Positions 22,898 to 30,075 of a stretch of 63,089 bases of DNA are shown here, in pieces. Source of the DNA: Candidatus Methylomirabilota bacterium (lineage in GTDB: Bacteria > Methylomirabilota > Methylomirabilia > Methylomirabilales > 2-02-FULL-66-22); assembly GCA_016209735.1 (NCBI GenBank), contig JACQVN010000045.1, positions 1-63,089 on the forward strand. Reading direction: 5' to 3'. The stretch's first letter is position 1; each line of letters starts with the position of its first letter. The position numbers and the translations under genes were made by a program. The notes under the pieces were generated by a model. The model was not told where the DNA came from and did no database searches. It saw only the letters and a list, made by a program, of their open reading frames with translations.

Positions 22898-24382
22898 ATG
22901 CAAAAACGAATTCTGTTCTCACTGTCCAAGCGGACAGCGGCCAGCGATCCGCCGGGCATCGTGCTCATCCTCACCGTGCTCCTCGTCGGCCTCCTCCTGG
23001 TCATGGGCATGACCATGCTCAACCTTGCCTCCTCGGACTACCAGATCGCCAACAATGAATCGCGGAGCATCCAGGCCCTTTACAATGCCGATGCCGGAAC
23101 CGACGAGGCCAAGATGCGCCTCAGTCCGAATGCGCCCAGCGCCGCTGCCATCCCGATCGGTACCGCCACCAACTGGCGGGCGTACATCCTGTCGGGGCGG
23201 ACCCAGGCGGAGATCCAGGGCGGCCTGGACCCCACCTATGCCTGGACGCCCCCGAACTACACGACGGCCGAAGCCACCACCAATTACGTGTTCTATAACA
23301 CCATACAGACCGGATCCAACACGATCCCCTGGGGTTGGGCTCGCATTCAGCACAAGGTAGATGGCGCCGGAAACGTGATTTACCAGGACGCCCTGACCGG
23401 GTCAGATACCACCAGCGCCAGTCAGACCGTGGGTGCCTTGTCCGTCAACAACCCCCCTATCGTCGTGGTCACCACGGAGGGCATCCAGGGGAACGTCCGG
23501 CGGATGCTCAGCGTCGAGTACCAGCCGATCGTGGCCCCCACCACCACCACGACGACCGTGGTCACTGACCCGTTCGGTCACGCCGCCCACGGGAAAGGCG
23601 TCGTGGATCTCGGCGGCAACGGCTCGACGGATAGCTATAACTCCGACAACGGCACGTACAACGTCGGCGGGAACCGGTTTCAGCGCGGCCACATCAGCTC
23701 GGACGGGACAACCGGGGGGACCATCGACGTAGGGTCCAACGCCACCGTCAACGGCGACGTCTATGCCGGCCCGGGGGCCGCCGCCGGCGCGATCCAGAAC
23801 AGCGGCACGATCACCGGCACGCAGGGCACCGAGACGAGCACCTGGACTCTCCCCCTCTCCGCCATCCCCTCCGGGGTCTCGAACCTCGGCAATCTGTCCC
23901 TCTCGGGCAATCCCCACGGGGATTGCTCCTACACCCTGAGCGAGGGCACCTACTGGTTCTCCTCCATCTCCATCACGGGAAACGCCAAGCTGTGCGTGAG
24001 CGGCGCGGTCAAGATCTACGTGACCGGGAGCGTGGACATCGGCGGGAACGGGGTGGCCACGGCCAACAACAAGCCGCCGAACTTCCTGCTGTACGGCACG
24101 GTGGATCCGAACAACTCCGCCAACAAGTGCACCAGCGTGAGCTTCACCGGCAACAGCGCGTTCTACGGCGCGGTCTACGCGCCGGACGCCGACATTGCCG
24201 TGGTGGGCAACGGGGCGATCTACGGCGCCCTGACGGGCAAGACCGTCTCCTTCACCGGCAACGCGGACCTCCACTACGACGAGGCGCTAGGCAACCTGGG
24301 TCGCTTCGTCACCACCGCCACGAGTACCACCTACACCACTACGGGCTTCCGGCGCTACTCCTGGCGCGAGATCCCGTTTTGA
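22898..24382 (+). CDS. pilX: PilX-like protein with a large C-terminal polymer-binding-like (DUF7305) domain
   Basis: A 494-residue protein. Residues about 19-45 are an N-terminal membrane anchor (GIVLILTVLLVGLLLVMGMT, without the classical GFxxxE), followed by the PilX N-terminal pattern YQIANNESRSIQALYNADAG. A Thr-rich linker (APTTTTTTVV) leads to a repetitive beta-rich domain: VDIGSNATVNGDVYAGPGAA-like segments, ISITGNAKLCVSGAVKIYV, and AVYAPDADIAVVGNGAIYGA with FTGNADLHYDEAL. These Gly/Asn repeats look like a parallel beta-helix as in PilX proteins carrying DUF7305. No PilY1 adhesin gene follows. This large head may be the tip-exposed part. Confidence 0.85.
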   Translation: MQKRILFSLSKRTAASDPPGIVLILTVLLVGLLLVMGMTMLNLASSDYQIANNESRSIQALYNADAGTDEAKMRLSPNAPSAAAIPIGTATNWRAYILSGRTQAEIQGGLDPTYAWTPPNYTTAEATTNYVFYNTIQTGSNTIPWGWARIQHKVDGAGNVIYQDALTGSDTTSASQTVGALSVNNPPIVVVTTEGIQGNVRRMLSVEYQPIVAPTTTTTTVVTDPFGHAAHGKGVVDLGGNGSTDSYNSDNGTYNVGGNRFQRGHISSDGTTGGTIDVGSNATVNGDVYAGPGAAAGAIQNSGTITGTQGTETSTWTLPLSAIPSGVSNLGNLSLSGNPHGDCSYTLSEGTYWFSSISITGNAKLCVSGAVKIYVTGSVDIGGNGVATANNKPPNFLLYGTVDPNNSANKCTSVSFTGNSAFYGAVYAPDADIAVVGNGAIYGALTGKTVSFTGNADLHYDEALGNLGRFVTTATSTTYTTTGFRRYSWREIPF

Positions 24383-24419
24383 TGGGATGCCAGGAACCTT
24401 CCGTTCTCTCTCCAACATG

Positions 24420-24509
24420 CTCACCCTTCGACGAGCTCAGGGTGAGCGGAGGGCAACTTGAAGTCTATGGCTCTATTACCGTTCATGCTGAGCCCGTCGA
24501 AGCATGAAC
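24420..24509. repeat. Two-hairpin dispersed repeat
   Basis: CTCACCCTTCGACGAGCTCA with GGGTGAG forms the first hairpin and GTTCATGCTGAGCCCGTCGA with AGCATGAAC the second, separated by about 35 bp. Order and wording match the inner part of the repeat at 6030-6197. Confidence 0.7.
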
Positions 24510-24550
24510 GCTCCGTTCCCGGCAAGCCGCCACACGCGCAGGCCAAAATG

Positions 24551-24585
24551 CCATGGGCCCTGCGGGATTCCCGCAGGGCCCATGG
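24551..24585. terminator. Bidirectional terminator hairpin between convergent genes
   Basis: A 17-bp perfect stem (CCATGGGCCCTGCGGGA and its complement) with a 1-nt loop. On the minus strand it is followed by CATTTTGG; on the plus strand by a C/T-rich tract. It sits between the pilX end and the end of the hydrolase gene at 24668. Confidence 0.6.
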
Positions 24586-24667
24586 TGCTTCCTCTTCCTG
24601 CCCGTTGTCGCCTCTACCTTCCGCCCTCTGACTTCTGACCACCCACCACTGACTTCTGCCTTTCGCT

Positions 24668-25393
24668 TCACCGCCTCGCCGCCTCTACCAGCGCTCGGAA
24701 CAACGCCAGATGCGGCGCGTGTTCGTGGACCATGCGCTCGGGATGCCATTGAACGGCGACCAGGAACGGGTAATCGGCCTGCTCGATCGCCTCGACGATG
24801 CCGTCCTCGGCACTCTCGGCGCTGGCCCGGAATCCCGGGGCCACATCCTTGACGAACTGGTGGTGCGTGCTGGTGACCAGGGACTCGCGCACGCCCATGA
24901 TGGCGGAGAGTCGCGTGGCAGGATGGATGCGGACGGGATGAATGAGCCGCCTTCTCTCGGGAGGGCGTGCGCTGTGGTAGCTCATGGTCCCGGGGCGGCA
25001 GGCAAGGTCCTGATAGAGCGTGCCTCCCGCCGCCACGTTCAGGAGCTGAAGCCCCCGGCAGATTCCGAAGACCGGAAGCCGGCGCTGCAAGGCGGCCCGC
25101 GCCACGGCAATCTCGAAGAGATCGCGATCCGGGTCGGGCTCCTGGCAGCGCTCGTCCCTGGCCTCCCCGTAGCAGGCCGGCGCCACGTCTTCTCCGCCCG
25201 AAAAGATCAACCCGTCCACCGCCTCCAGGTAGTCTGCCACCACGGCCGCATCCTGGCCGGCGATGGGCAGAATCAGCGGAAGCCCGCCCGCGGTCAGAAC
25301 GGCGCCGGTGTACGTCTCCCGGATCATATCCCAGCGCTCCAGGCCATCGGAATCCTGGCGATGCCATGAGGTGATGCCGATGCGAGGGCGCAC
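24668..25393 (-). CDS. Class I glutamine-amidotransferase-like hydrolase (gamma-glutamyl-GABA hydrolase/PuuD family, peptidase C26)
   Basis: A 241-residue enzyme. It begins MRPRIGITSW and shows DGLIFSGGEDVAPACYG near residue 60, the nucleophile elbow VFGICRGLQLLNVAAGG with Cys112, THHQFVKDVAPGF, and the His-Glu pair in VQWHPERM (His217, Glu219). All catalytic residues are present. Members cleave gamma-glutamyl amides such as gamma-glutamyl-GABA. No polyamine genes lie nearby, so the substrate is open. It is probably a single-gene unit ending at the hairpin at 24551. Confidence 0.92.
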   Translation of the reverse strand: MRPRIGITSWHRQDSDGLERWDMIRETYTGAVLTAGGLPLILPIAGQDAAVVADYLEAVDGLIFSGGEDVAPACYGEARDERCQEPDPDRDLFEIAVARAALQRRLPVFGICRGLQLLNVAAGGTLYQDLACRPGTMSYHSARPPERRRLIHPVRIHPATRLSAIMGVRESLVTSTHHQFVKDVAPGFRASAESAEDGIVEAIEQADYPFLVAVQWHPERMVHEHAPHLALFRALVEAARR

Positions 25394-25418
25394 GGAATGC
25401 CTTTCAAGAGTGCAAAAT

Positions 25419-25490
25419 CGTACGGCAGTACAGGGGTTCGGGTGCTCGGTACCGCCGTACTGCCGTACCGTCGAACCGTCGAACTGCTCT
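25419..25490. repeat. GTAC-rich inverted repeat
   Basis: CGTACGGCAGTAC is mirrored by GTACTGCCGTAC about 38 bp later, with GGTTCGG/GTCGAAC around it. The same short words recur at 48950-49100 and 49449-49490, forming a family of simple intergenic tracts. Confidence 0.6.
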
Positions 25491-25496
25491 CGCCGT

Positions 25497-26207
25497 TCAC
25501 GGCTTCGGAATCAGCAGGACCTGACCCGCGCGGACTTTGCGATCCTGGCCGATGATCTCGCGATTCGCCTCCCACAGGCGCGGCCAGGCCTTCGCATTGC
25601 CGTACACATCGGTGCGCGCGGCAATCTTGGACAGCGTGTCCCCCCTCTTCACCACATAGCGCGTGAAGATCGTCGACGGCCTCGCCGGAGCCGGAGGCGG
25701 AGGCGACACCGAAGCCTTGCGGATGGCCTCAGCGGCCCGCCCCTCCGCGGATTGCGCCTGGGCAGTCGCGCGCCGGGCCTCTGCCTGCGCCTGCTCGGCT
25801 GTCCCCACCGCCGTCCGGGCCGCGGCCTGCGCGTTCGCGGCGGCTGCCGCAGCGCGCGAGGCCTCCTGCTTGGCCGCCTGCGCTTCGGCCTGCGCCCTCT
25901 CGAGATCGGCGCCGAGCCCGGAGGCAGTCTGCGCGGACCTGGCCATCGCCTCTGCCACAGCCGCGCGGAGCTGCGCGTCGTTCAGACTCTGGGCGTTGCT
26001 CGCGGCCAAGAGCGCCTCGCTTTCCTTCAGCGCTCGCTCGGCAGCCAGAAACTCCTGGGGCGCTCTGGCCGGTGCTCCCGCGGCGCGGGCCGCCTCCACT
26101 GCCGCCCGCGCATCCTCCACCCGCTGCGCCACGCGCTGCGCGCACCCGGCGGCCGTCACACCCACAAGCACGACAATCAGGAGGACTCGGGCCATAATCG
26201 CAGACAT
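25497..26207 (-). CDS. Lipoprotein with Ala-rich coiled coil (DUF4398-like) and C-terminal LysM domain
   Basis: A 236-residue protein from ATG 26207, with AGGAGG upstream. The N-terminus ARVLLIVVLVGVTAAGC has a lipobox-like end, so it is likely lipid-anchored. Residues about 25-165 are a long Ala-rich amphipathic helix (AERALKESEALLAASNAQSL, ARRATAQAQSAEGRAAEAI). A short Pro linker leads to a LysM module (RYVVKRGDTLSKIAARTDVY, then AWPRLWEANREIIGQ and AGQVLLIPKP) that binds peptidoglycan. So it probably tethers the outer membrane or a periplasmic complex to the wall. AnmK, a peptidoglycan-recycling kinase, is the next gene upstream on the same strand, beyond a repeat. Confidence 0.85.
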   Translation of the reverse strand: MSAIMARVLLIVVLVGVTAAGCAQRVAQRVEDARAAVEAARAAGAPARAPQEFLAAERALKESEALLAASNAQSLNDAQLRAAVAEAMARSAQTASGLGADLERAQAEAQAAKQEASRAAAAAANAQAAARTAVGTAEQAQAEARRATAQAQSAEGRAAEAIRKASVSPPPPAPARPSTIFTRYVVKRGDTLSKIAARTDVYGNAKAWPRLWEANREIIGQDRKVRAGQVLLIPKP

Positions 26208-26296
26208 GACACCCCTCCTTCTCCGCACCAACATGACGACCGGTCCCTTCACATGATATCGAAAATGCCTGTTCCAACTCGTCGCTCCACGGGATG

Positions 26297-26393
26297 GCTC
26301 ATGCTTCGACAGGCTCAGCATGAGCGTGAATACCTCGCGGAGCTCATGTGGCCCCCCCGTTCGCCCTGAGCGAGTCGAAGGGCGAACGGGGCA
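26297..26393. repeat. Two-hairpin dispersed repeat
   Basis: CTCATGCTTCGACAGGCTCA with GCATGAG forms one hairpin and CGTTCGCCCTGAGCGAGTCG with AAGGGCGAACG the other. Same family as 6030-6197. It lies between the anmK 3' end and the lipoprotein start. Confidence 0.7.
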
Positions 26394-26404
26394 TTCACAT
26401 CCCG

Positions 26405-27583
26405 CTACGGAAACCCGAGCCCGCGGAAGCCGCGTCCCGGCACGATGGACCCCAGCACCCGCGGGCCAATTGCGCCTGTCACTGTCGGTAGATTGCCTGC
26501 GCGGCCCGTCGCTGTCAAGTAGGCAAGTGCGGCAAAGGCCACGGCCTCGATGGCCCGGGAGTCGTATCCCAGCTCTTCGGCCAGGCGGAGACGGCATTCC
26601 GGCAGGGCCCGGGCCAGCCCCTGCACCAGGCAGGCGTTGCGCGCCCCACCTCCCATGACGATCAGCTCGTGGATCATCCGGGGGGCCGCCACGAACCGCC
26701 GGATGTTCTCCGCCGCCGCCTCCACCGTGAATGCCGTGAGGGTGGCCAGCCCGTCGACGTCCCGGATGCCCTCGCGCTGCAGGCGCGAGCGGAACTCGGC
26801 CACCAAAGCCGGGCCGAACGTCTCGCGCCCCGTGGACTTGGGAGGGGGGCGCCGAACGAAGGGATGCCGCAGTAGTTCCTCCAAGAGGTCGGCCCGGATC
26901 CGGCCAGATGCCGCCAGCCGACCGTCCGGATCGTATCCGAGCTCCGAGAGGCCGATCAGCCGGACGAATTCATCCAGCAAGACGTTGCCCGGCCCGGTGT
27001 CGAATCCGGACACGGCGGAGGCGTCGCGCCCCGCGGGGATCAGGGTCACGTTGGCGATCCCGCCGAGGTTGAGGACGGCTCGTCCCAGGGTCGCGTGCGC
27101 AAACAGCAGGTGATGAACCAGCGGGGTGAGCGGCGCGCCTTCGCCGCCGGCCGCCATGTCCCGCGGCCGGAAATCCGCGATGGTGGTGAGGCCGGTCCGC
27201 TCCGCGATCACCGCGGGCGACCCGATCTGCAGGGTGGAGCGGATGCGGCGGCTCCCTTCAGCCCGAAGCACCGGGCTGTGGTAGATCGTCTGACCGTGAG
27301 ACCCGATCAGGTCTACCGCCTCCAGCGGGGTCCCCGCCGACCGGGCCACCCCCCGGGCGGCGTCTGCGAACAACTCCCCCAGGTAGGCGTTCAGGTGACA
27401 GACCTCCGCGCTGCTGCCCCCCGCGGCCAGGGCCAGGATGCGCTCCCGGAGCCCCCCGGGATACGGGAAGGTAGCGAAGGCAAGGAGCCGGACGGCCGGG
27501 CGGTCGGGCGACGGCAGGATCTCTACCAGCGCCGCGTCCACGCCGTCCGCAGAGGTCCCCGACATGAGGCCGATGATCTTCAC
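26405..27583 (-). CDS. anmK: Anhydro-N-acetylmuramic acid kinase
   Basis: A 392-residue sugar kinase of the ASKHA fold. The AnmK signature MKIIGLMSGTSADGVDAALV opens the protein. DLIGSHGQTIYHSP lies near residue 92, LNLGGIANVTLIP near 171, GFDTGPGNVLLDEF near 191, and VMGGGARNACLVQGLARALP near 300 closes the ATP site. It phosphorylates anhydroMurNAc to MurNAc-6-phosphate after NagZ and amidase have stripped the muropeptide, linking it to ampG and nagZ here. A downstream MurQ etherase gene is not in the window. It lies 43 bp after the TIM-barrel gene's neighbour position, same strand. Confidence 0.95.
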   Translation of the reverse strand: MKIIGLMSGTSADGVDAALVEILPSPDRPAVRLLAFATFPYPGGLRERILALAAGGSSAEVCHLNAYLGELFADAARGVARSAGTPLEAVDLIGSHGQTIYHSPVLRAEGSRRIRSTLQIGSPAVIAERTGLTTIADFRPRDMAAGGEGAPLTPLVHHLLFAHATLGRAVLNLGGIANVTLIPAGRDASAVSGFDTGPGNVLLDEFVRLIGLSELGYDPDGRLAASGRIRADLLEELLRHPFVRRPPPKSTGRETFGPALVAEFRSRLQREGIRDVDGLATLTAFTVEAAAENIRRFVAAPRMIHELIVMGGGARNACLVQGLARALPECRLRLAEELGYDSRAIEAVAFAALAYLTATGRAGNLPTVTGAIGPRVLGSIVPGRGFRGLGFP

Positions 27584-27626
27584 GAGTCGCCCGCCGCACG
27601 TTGCGAGCCGCCATCCGAAATCGGCG

Positions 27627-28469
27627 TCAACATTTCACCTCGTCTACCGGCACGTCGACTTTCCCGGCCAGGAGCGGCCCGAGACACCGCATGGCTACCT
27701 GAACGTCCTCGACGAAACTCCTCTGCACGTTTCCCTCGATGGCCAGCTTCCCCCGGTATCCCATGCCGTCGAGGATGCCGATGACCCCGGAGAAATCGAT
27801 GGCTCCGAAGCCGGGGAAGTGTCGGGTGTTGTCCGAGAGGTGAAGCGAGGTGAAACAGGCCTGGTGCGACTGCAAGGCCTGCCGCATGTCCGCCTCCTCG
27901 ATGTTCATGTGGAAGGTATCCGGCAGGATTTGCACGAAGGGACTGCCGGCGCGACGGGCGATGTCCCAGGTATCCGCCAGGCTGTGCCCGACGGGCGCCT
28001 CGTACCGATTCACCGCCTCGATGAGGAGCGGGGTTTTTAGCCGCTCCGCCGTCGGTGCCAGCTCCTGCAGGGAGGCCGCAAGCAGCTCGCGCGCCGCCGG
28101 GCCGGCGTCCTGCGGCGCGCCCTTCAGGAAGCCGGCGATCACCCCTGCACCGAGCGCGTGGGCGTACTCCAGGAAACGCACGGAGCGGCGGATCGACTCC
28201 TGACGGCGCGCCCCGTCGGCCGTGCACAGCGAGAGTTGGAACGTCTTGGCCGTCAGGCCCGAGGCAAACATCGCAAGCGTCAAGCCGAACCCACCCAGAT
28301 AGGCCTTGAGCCGATACGGGTCCACCGTCTCCGGATCCCGGATGTTCAGCTCGATCCCGTCGAAGCCGAGCCGCTGCAGCGCCTCGAGGTTCCGGCGGAA
28401 TTCCGCATCCTGCGCGTAGTCTTCCGGCAGCCGGGTTTGGATGGCGACAAAATATCGGTAGCGTCCCAT
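27627..28469 (-). CDS. Sugar phosphate isomerase/epimerase-like TIM-barrel protein
   Basis: A 280-residue xylose-isomerase-like barrel. FDGIELNIRDPETVDPYRLK near residue 35 carries the first conserved acidic residue. LLIEAVNRYE, LPDTFHMNIEE (Asp and His metal ligands), and LHLSDNTRHFPGFGAIDF complete the typical divalent-metal site of the family. It precedes anmK by about 43 bp on the same strand, so co-transcription is likely. Members include IolE/IolI/hydroxypyruvate-isomerase-type enzymes. The substrate is unknown, but a sugar acid or amino sugar derivative would fit the context. Confidence 0.88.
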   Translation of the reverse strand: MGRYRYFVAIQTRLPEDYAQDAEFRRNLEALQRLGFDGIELNIRDPETVDPYRLKAYLGGFGLTLAMFASGLTAKTFQLSLCTADGARRQESIRRSVRFLEYAHALGAGVIAGFLKGAPQDAGPAARELLAASLQELAPTAERLKTPLLIEAVNRYEAPVGHSLADTWDIARRAGSPFVQILPDTFHMNIEEADMRQALQSHQACFTSLHLSDNTRHFPGFGAIDFSGVIGILDGMGYRGKLAIEGNVQRSFVEDVQVAMRCLGPLLAGKVDVPVDEVKC

Positions 28470-28809
28470 GTGGCGCCTCGCGGATTAAGGATGACGGGAG
28501 TCGGGCCGACTCGGCGGCGCGAAGGCGCCGCACACTATCTCACGCATATCAAAGCAGCCTTCTCTGGTCAAAGGCTTGTCGTAGAATTGCCGCGTCGCAC
28601 CCGCCAGTCATCGCCCCGACCGGACCGCGGGCCATGCAGAATGCAAAACCGACAACCGACCAATGAAATACTTGACCGGTTTTGAATTGTCGGTTTTCCA
28701 TTTTTCATTGTCAGTTTTCATCCCCCCCTTCCCCCGTCCATCGTTCACGGTCCGCGGTCCATAGTCCATCGTCCGCGGTCCATAGTCCATAGACTTCCCC
28801 GGATTTTCA
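28470..28809. repeat. Intergenic simple-repeat tracts
   Basis: No gene is seen. It contains a fold-back of CCGACAACCGAC/GTCGGTTTT words (about 28640-28710) and a direct-repeat tract of GTCCATAGTCCATCGTCC-type units with GGTCCGCGGTCC (about 28735-28795). A short relative of the first tract (TCGGTTGTCGGTTTGAAC) occurs near 42505. Confidence 0.55.
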
Positions 28810-28838
28810 TTGACAACCAAACAACTGTTTAGTATATA
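28810..28838 (+). promoter_or_regulatory. Strong promoter with SOS-box-like operator
   Basis: TTGACA (28810-28815), a 17-bp spacer, TATATA (28833-28838): near-consensus sigma70. The spacer holds AAACAACTGTTT (28819-28830), a perfect inverted repeat that fits the AAC-N4-GTT core of Gram-positive-type LexA (DinR) boxes. A repressor there would block RNA polymerase. It lies 41 bp before the RecA-like gene. Confidence 0.7.
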
Positions 28839-28878
28839 GGGATTGACAAGACCAGCCGGGCGATGAGGCAGAGCAGAC

Positions 28879-29607
28879 ATGTCCGAGCAAGTTTCATTCT
28901 CCCGCAATGATCCGACGATGCTTCAACTTGTTGCGGGAGACCAGCCGGGGGAAAAGAGCCGTGCGGCGCTGACCGTGCTGGCCGGACCCGGATGCGTCCT
29001 GGACCTCGGCACGACGCTGGCCGGGCGGGCCGTCCTGGGCGGCCGGACGGTCCTGTACGTGGACGGGGCCAACGCCTTTGACCCGTACATCCTCTCCCGG
29101 CTCGCCCGGGAGGCCGGCCAGCCCCCCAAGGCGATCATGCAGCGCCTGCGGCTCGCCCGCGCGTTCACGTGCCATCAGCTCGAGACACTGCTCGTGGAGC
29201 GGTTGCCGGGGGCGATCGCCCACTTCCGTCCGGGCCTAGTCGTCATCTCCGGCTGGAGCCACCTGTTCCACGACGAGAACGTCCCGACCCGCGAGGCACT
29301 CCGCCTGCTCCAGGGGAGCGCCCTCCGGGTGCACGCCCTCGCCGAAACGGGCCAACCGATCCTCGCCACCCACCCCGAGGAGCCGGCGACGCCGCGGCTG
29401 CGCCCGCTAGAGGCCATCCTGGTCCGTGCCGCCGACACCGTCCTCCGGCTCCGTGAGGACGGGGGACGCCTCCTGGCCGTGTGCGAAAAGCCGGAAGATT
29501 CCCGCGGCGCACGCCCACTCCAGGTGGCGTGCGAGCGCGATCTCCCATGGATCTCCCGGTATCGGCACCAGGAGCTGCTGGCCGCATATCCTTGGTCTGG
29601 ACGGTGA
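28879..29607 (+). CDS. RecA/Rad51-fold protein without an obvious Walker A motif
   Basis: A 242-residue protein. The core matches the RecA-superfamily pattern: TVLYVDGANAFDPYILSRLA near residue 55, LRLARAFTCHQLETLLVERL near 90, a Walker-B-like strand PGLVVISGWSHLF near 117, then QPILATHP and AADTVLRLREDGGRLL. The expected G-x4-GK-T/S is missing: the corresponding region reads LAGPGCVLDLGTTLAG. It therefore resembles degenerate RecA paralogues such as ImuA/SulA- or RadB-like proteins that act as partners rather than recombinases. It is first in a cassette with a small helical protein and a radical SAM protein, behind a promoter with an SOS-like operator. Confidence 0.75.
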   Translation: MSEQVSFSRNDPTMLQLVAGDQPGEKSRAALTVLAGPGCVLDLGTTLAGRAVLGGRTVLYVDGANAFDPYILSRLAREAGQPPKAIMQRLRLARAFTCHQLETLLVERLPGAIAHFRPGLVVISGWSHLFHDENVPTREALRLLQGSALRVHALAETGQPILATHPEEPATPRLRPLEAILVRAADTVLRLREDGGRLLAVCEKPEDSRGARPLQVACERDLPWISRYRHQELLAAYPWSGR

Positions 29608-29615
29608 GGCGAAAG

Positions 29616-29680
29616 AGTTCATGGCTCATGGCTGATGGCTGATGGTAGCCCGGTCCCCCATGAGCTATGAGCCATGAGCT
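29616..29680. repeat. Intercistronic hairpin of CATGGCTCATGG/CCATGAGC words
   Basis: AGTTCATGGCTCATGGCTGA is mirrored by CCATGAGCTATGAGCCATGA. It sits between the first two genes of the RecA-like cassette. A second copy lies at 29976-30056 and the GGCTGATGG unit recurs inside copA (50366-50452). Confidence 0.7.
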
Positions 29681-29696
29681 GTTTGCGAGGTGTCCC

Positions 29697-29990
29697 ATGG
29701 GTCGCACCGTTGCCCCCTTCAGCCGGGTGCTCGAGGCCGAGTTCGAGAGCTGGAACAAGTTCCGCCGCGCCCTCAGGCGCGAAGACCAGGAGGCCATGGA
29801 CGCCCTCTTCGCCGCCGCCAAGTACCACGTGGCCGCCATGGTGTACGCCTCGCGCCTCACCCCCCTGGAGGCCATCCTGATGGGCATCCTGGTGGAACAT
29901 CAGAAGGCGATCACACAGCTCAAGGGGCGCGTGCGCGAACTGGAAGCAGGGATGTCTCCACCCTTTGCGTTGAAGGCTGACGGCTCATAG
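29697..29990 (+). CDS. Small helical protein of the RecA-like/radical SAM cassette
   Basis: 97 residues, ATG 29697 behind GAGGT. It is predicted all-helical: RVLEAEFESWNKFRRALRRE, AMDALFAAAKYHVAAMVYAS, then a coiled-coil-like end HQKAITQLKGRVRELE. No catalytic motif or metal site is visible, and I do not recognise the family. Its last codons and stop (ADGS-stop) are written by the hairpin repeat that starts at 29976, so the natural C-terminus may have been altered by repeat insertion. The consistent placement between the RecA-like and radical SAM genes suggests an adaptor or subunit. Confidence 0.7.
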   Translation: MGRTVAPFSRVLEAEFESWNKFRRALRREDQEAMDALFAAAKYHVAAMVYASRLTPLEAILMGILVEHQKAITQLKGRVRELEAGMSPPFALKADGS

Positions 29991-30056
29991 CTGATAGCTC
30001 ATGGCTCATAGAACCGGACGGTTTCCCCCATGAGCTATGAGCAAGAGCCACGAGCC
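29976..30056. repeat. Second intercistronic hairpin of the same family
   Basis: GGCTGACGGCTCATAGCTGA, then TAGCTCATGGCTCATAG, pair with CCATGAGCTATGAGCAAGAG further right. It overlaps the 3' end of the helical-protein gene and supplies its TAG stop (29988-29990). Confidence 0.7.
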
Positions 30057-30075
30057 GCCATTCGCCGAGGTCGCC

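Noticed and set aside
28879-29607. Calling the RecA-like gene recA or radA
   Set aside because: It lacks a Walker A motif and is much shorter than RecA; only fold-level similarity is supported.
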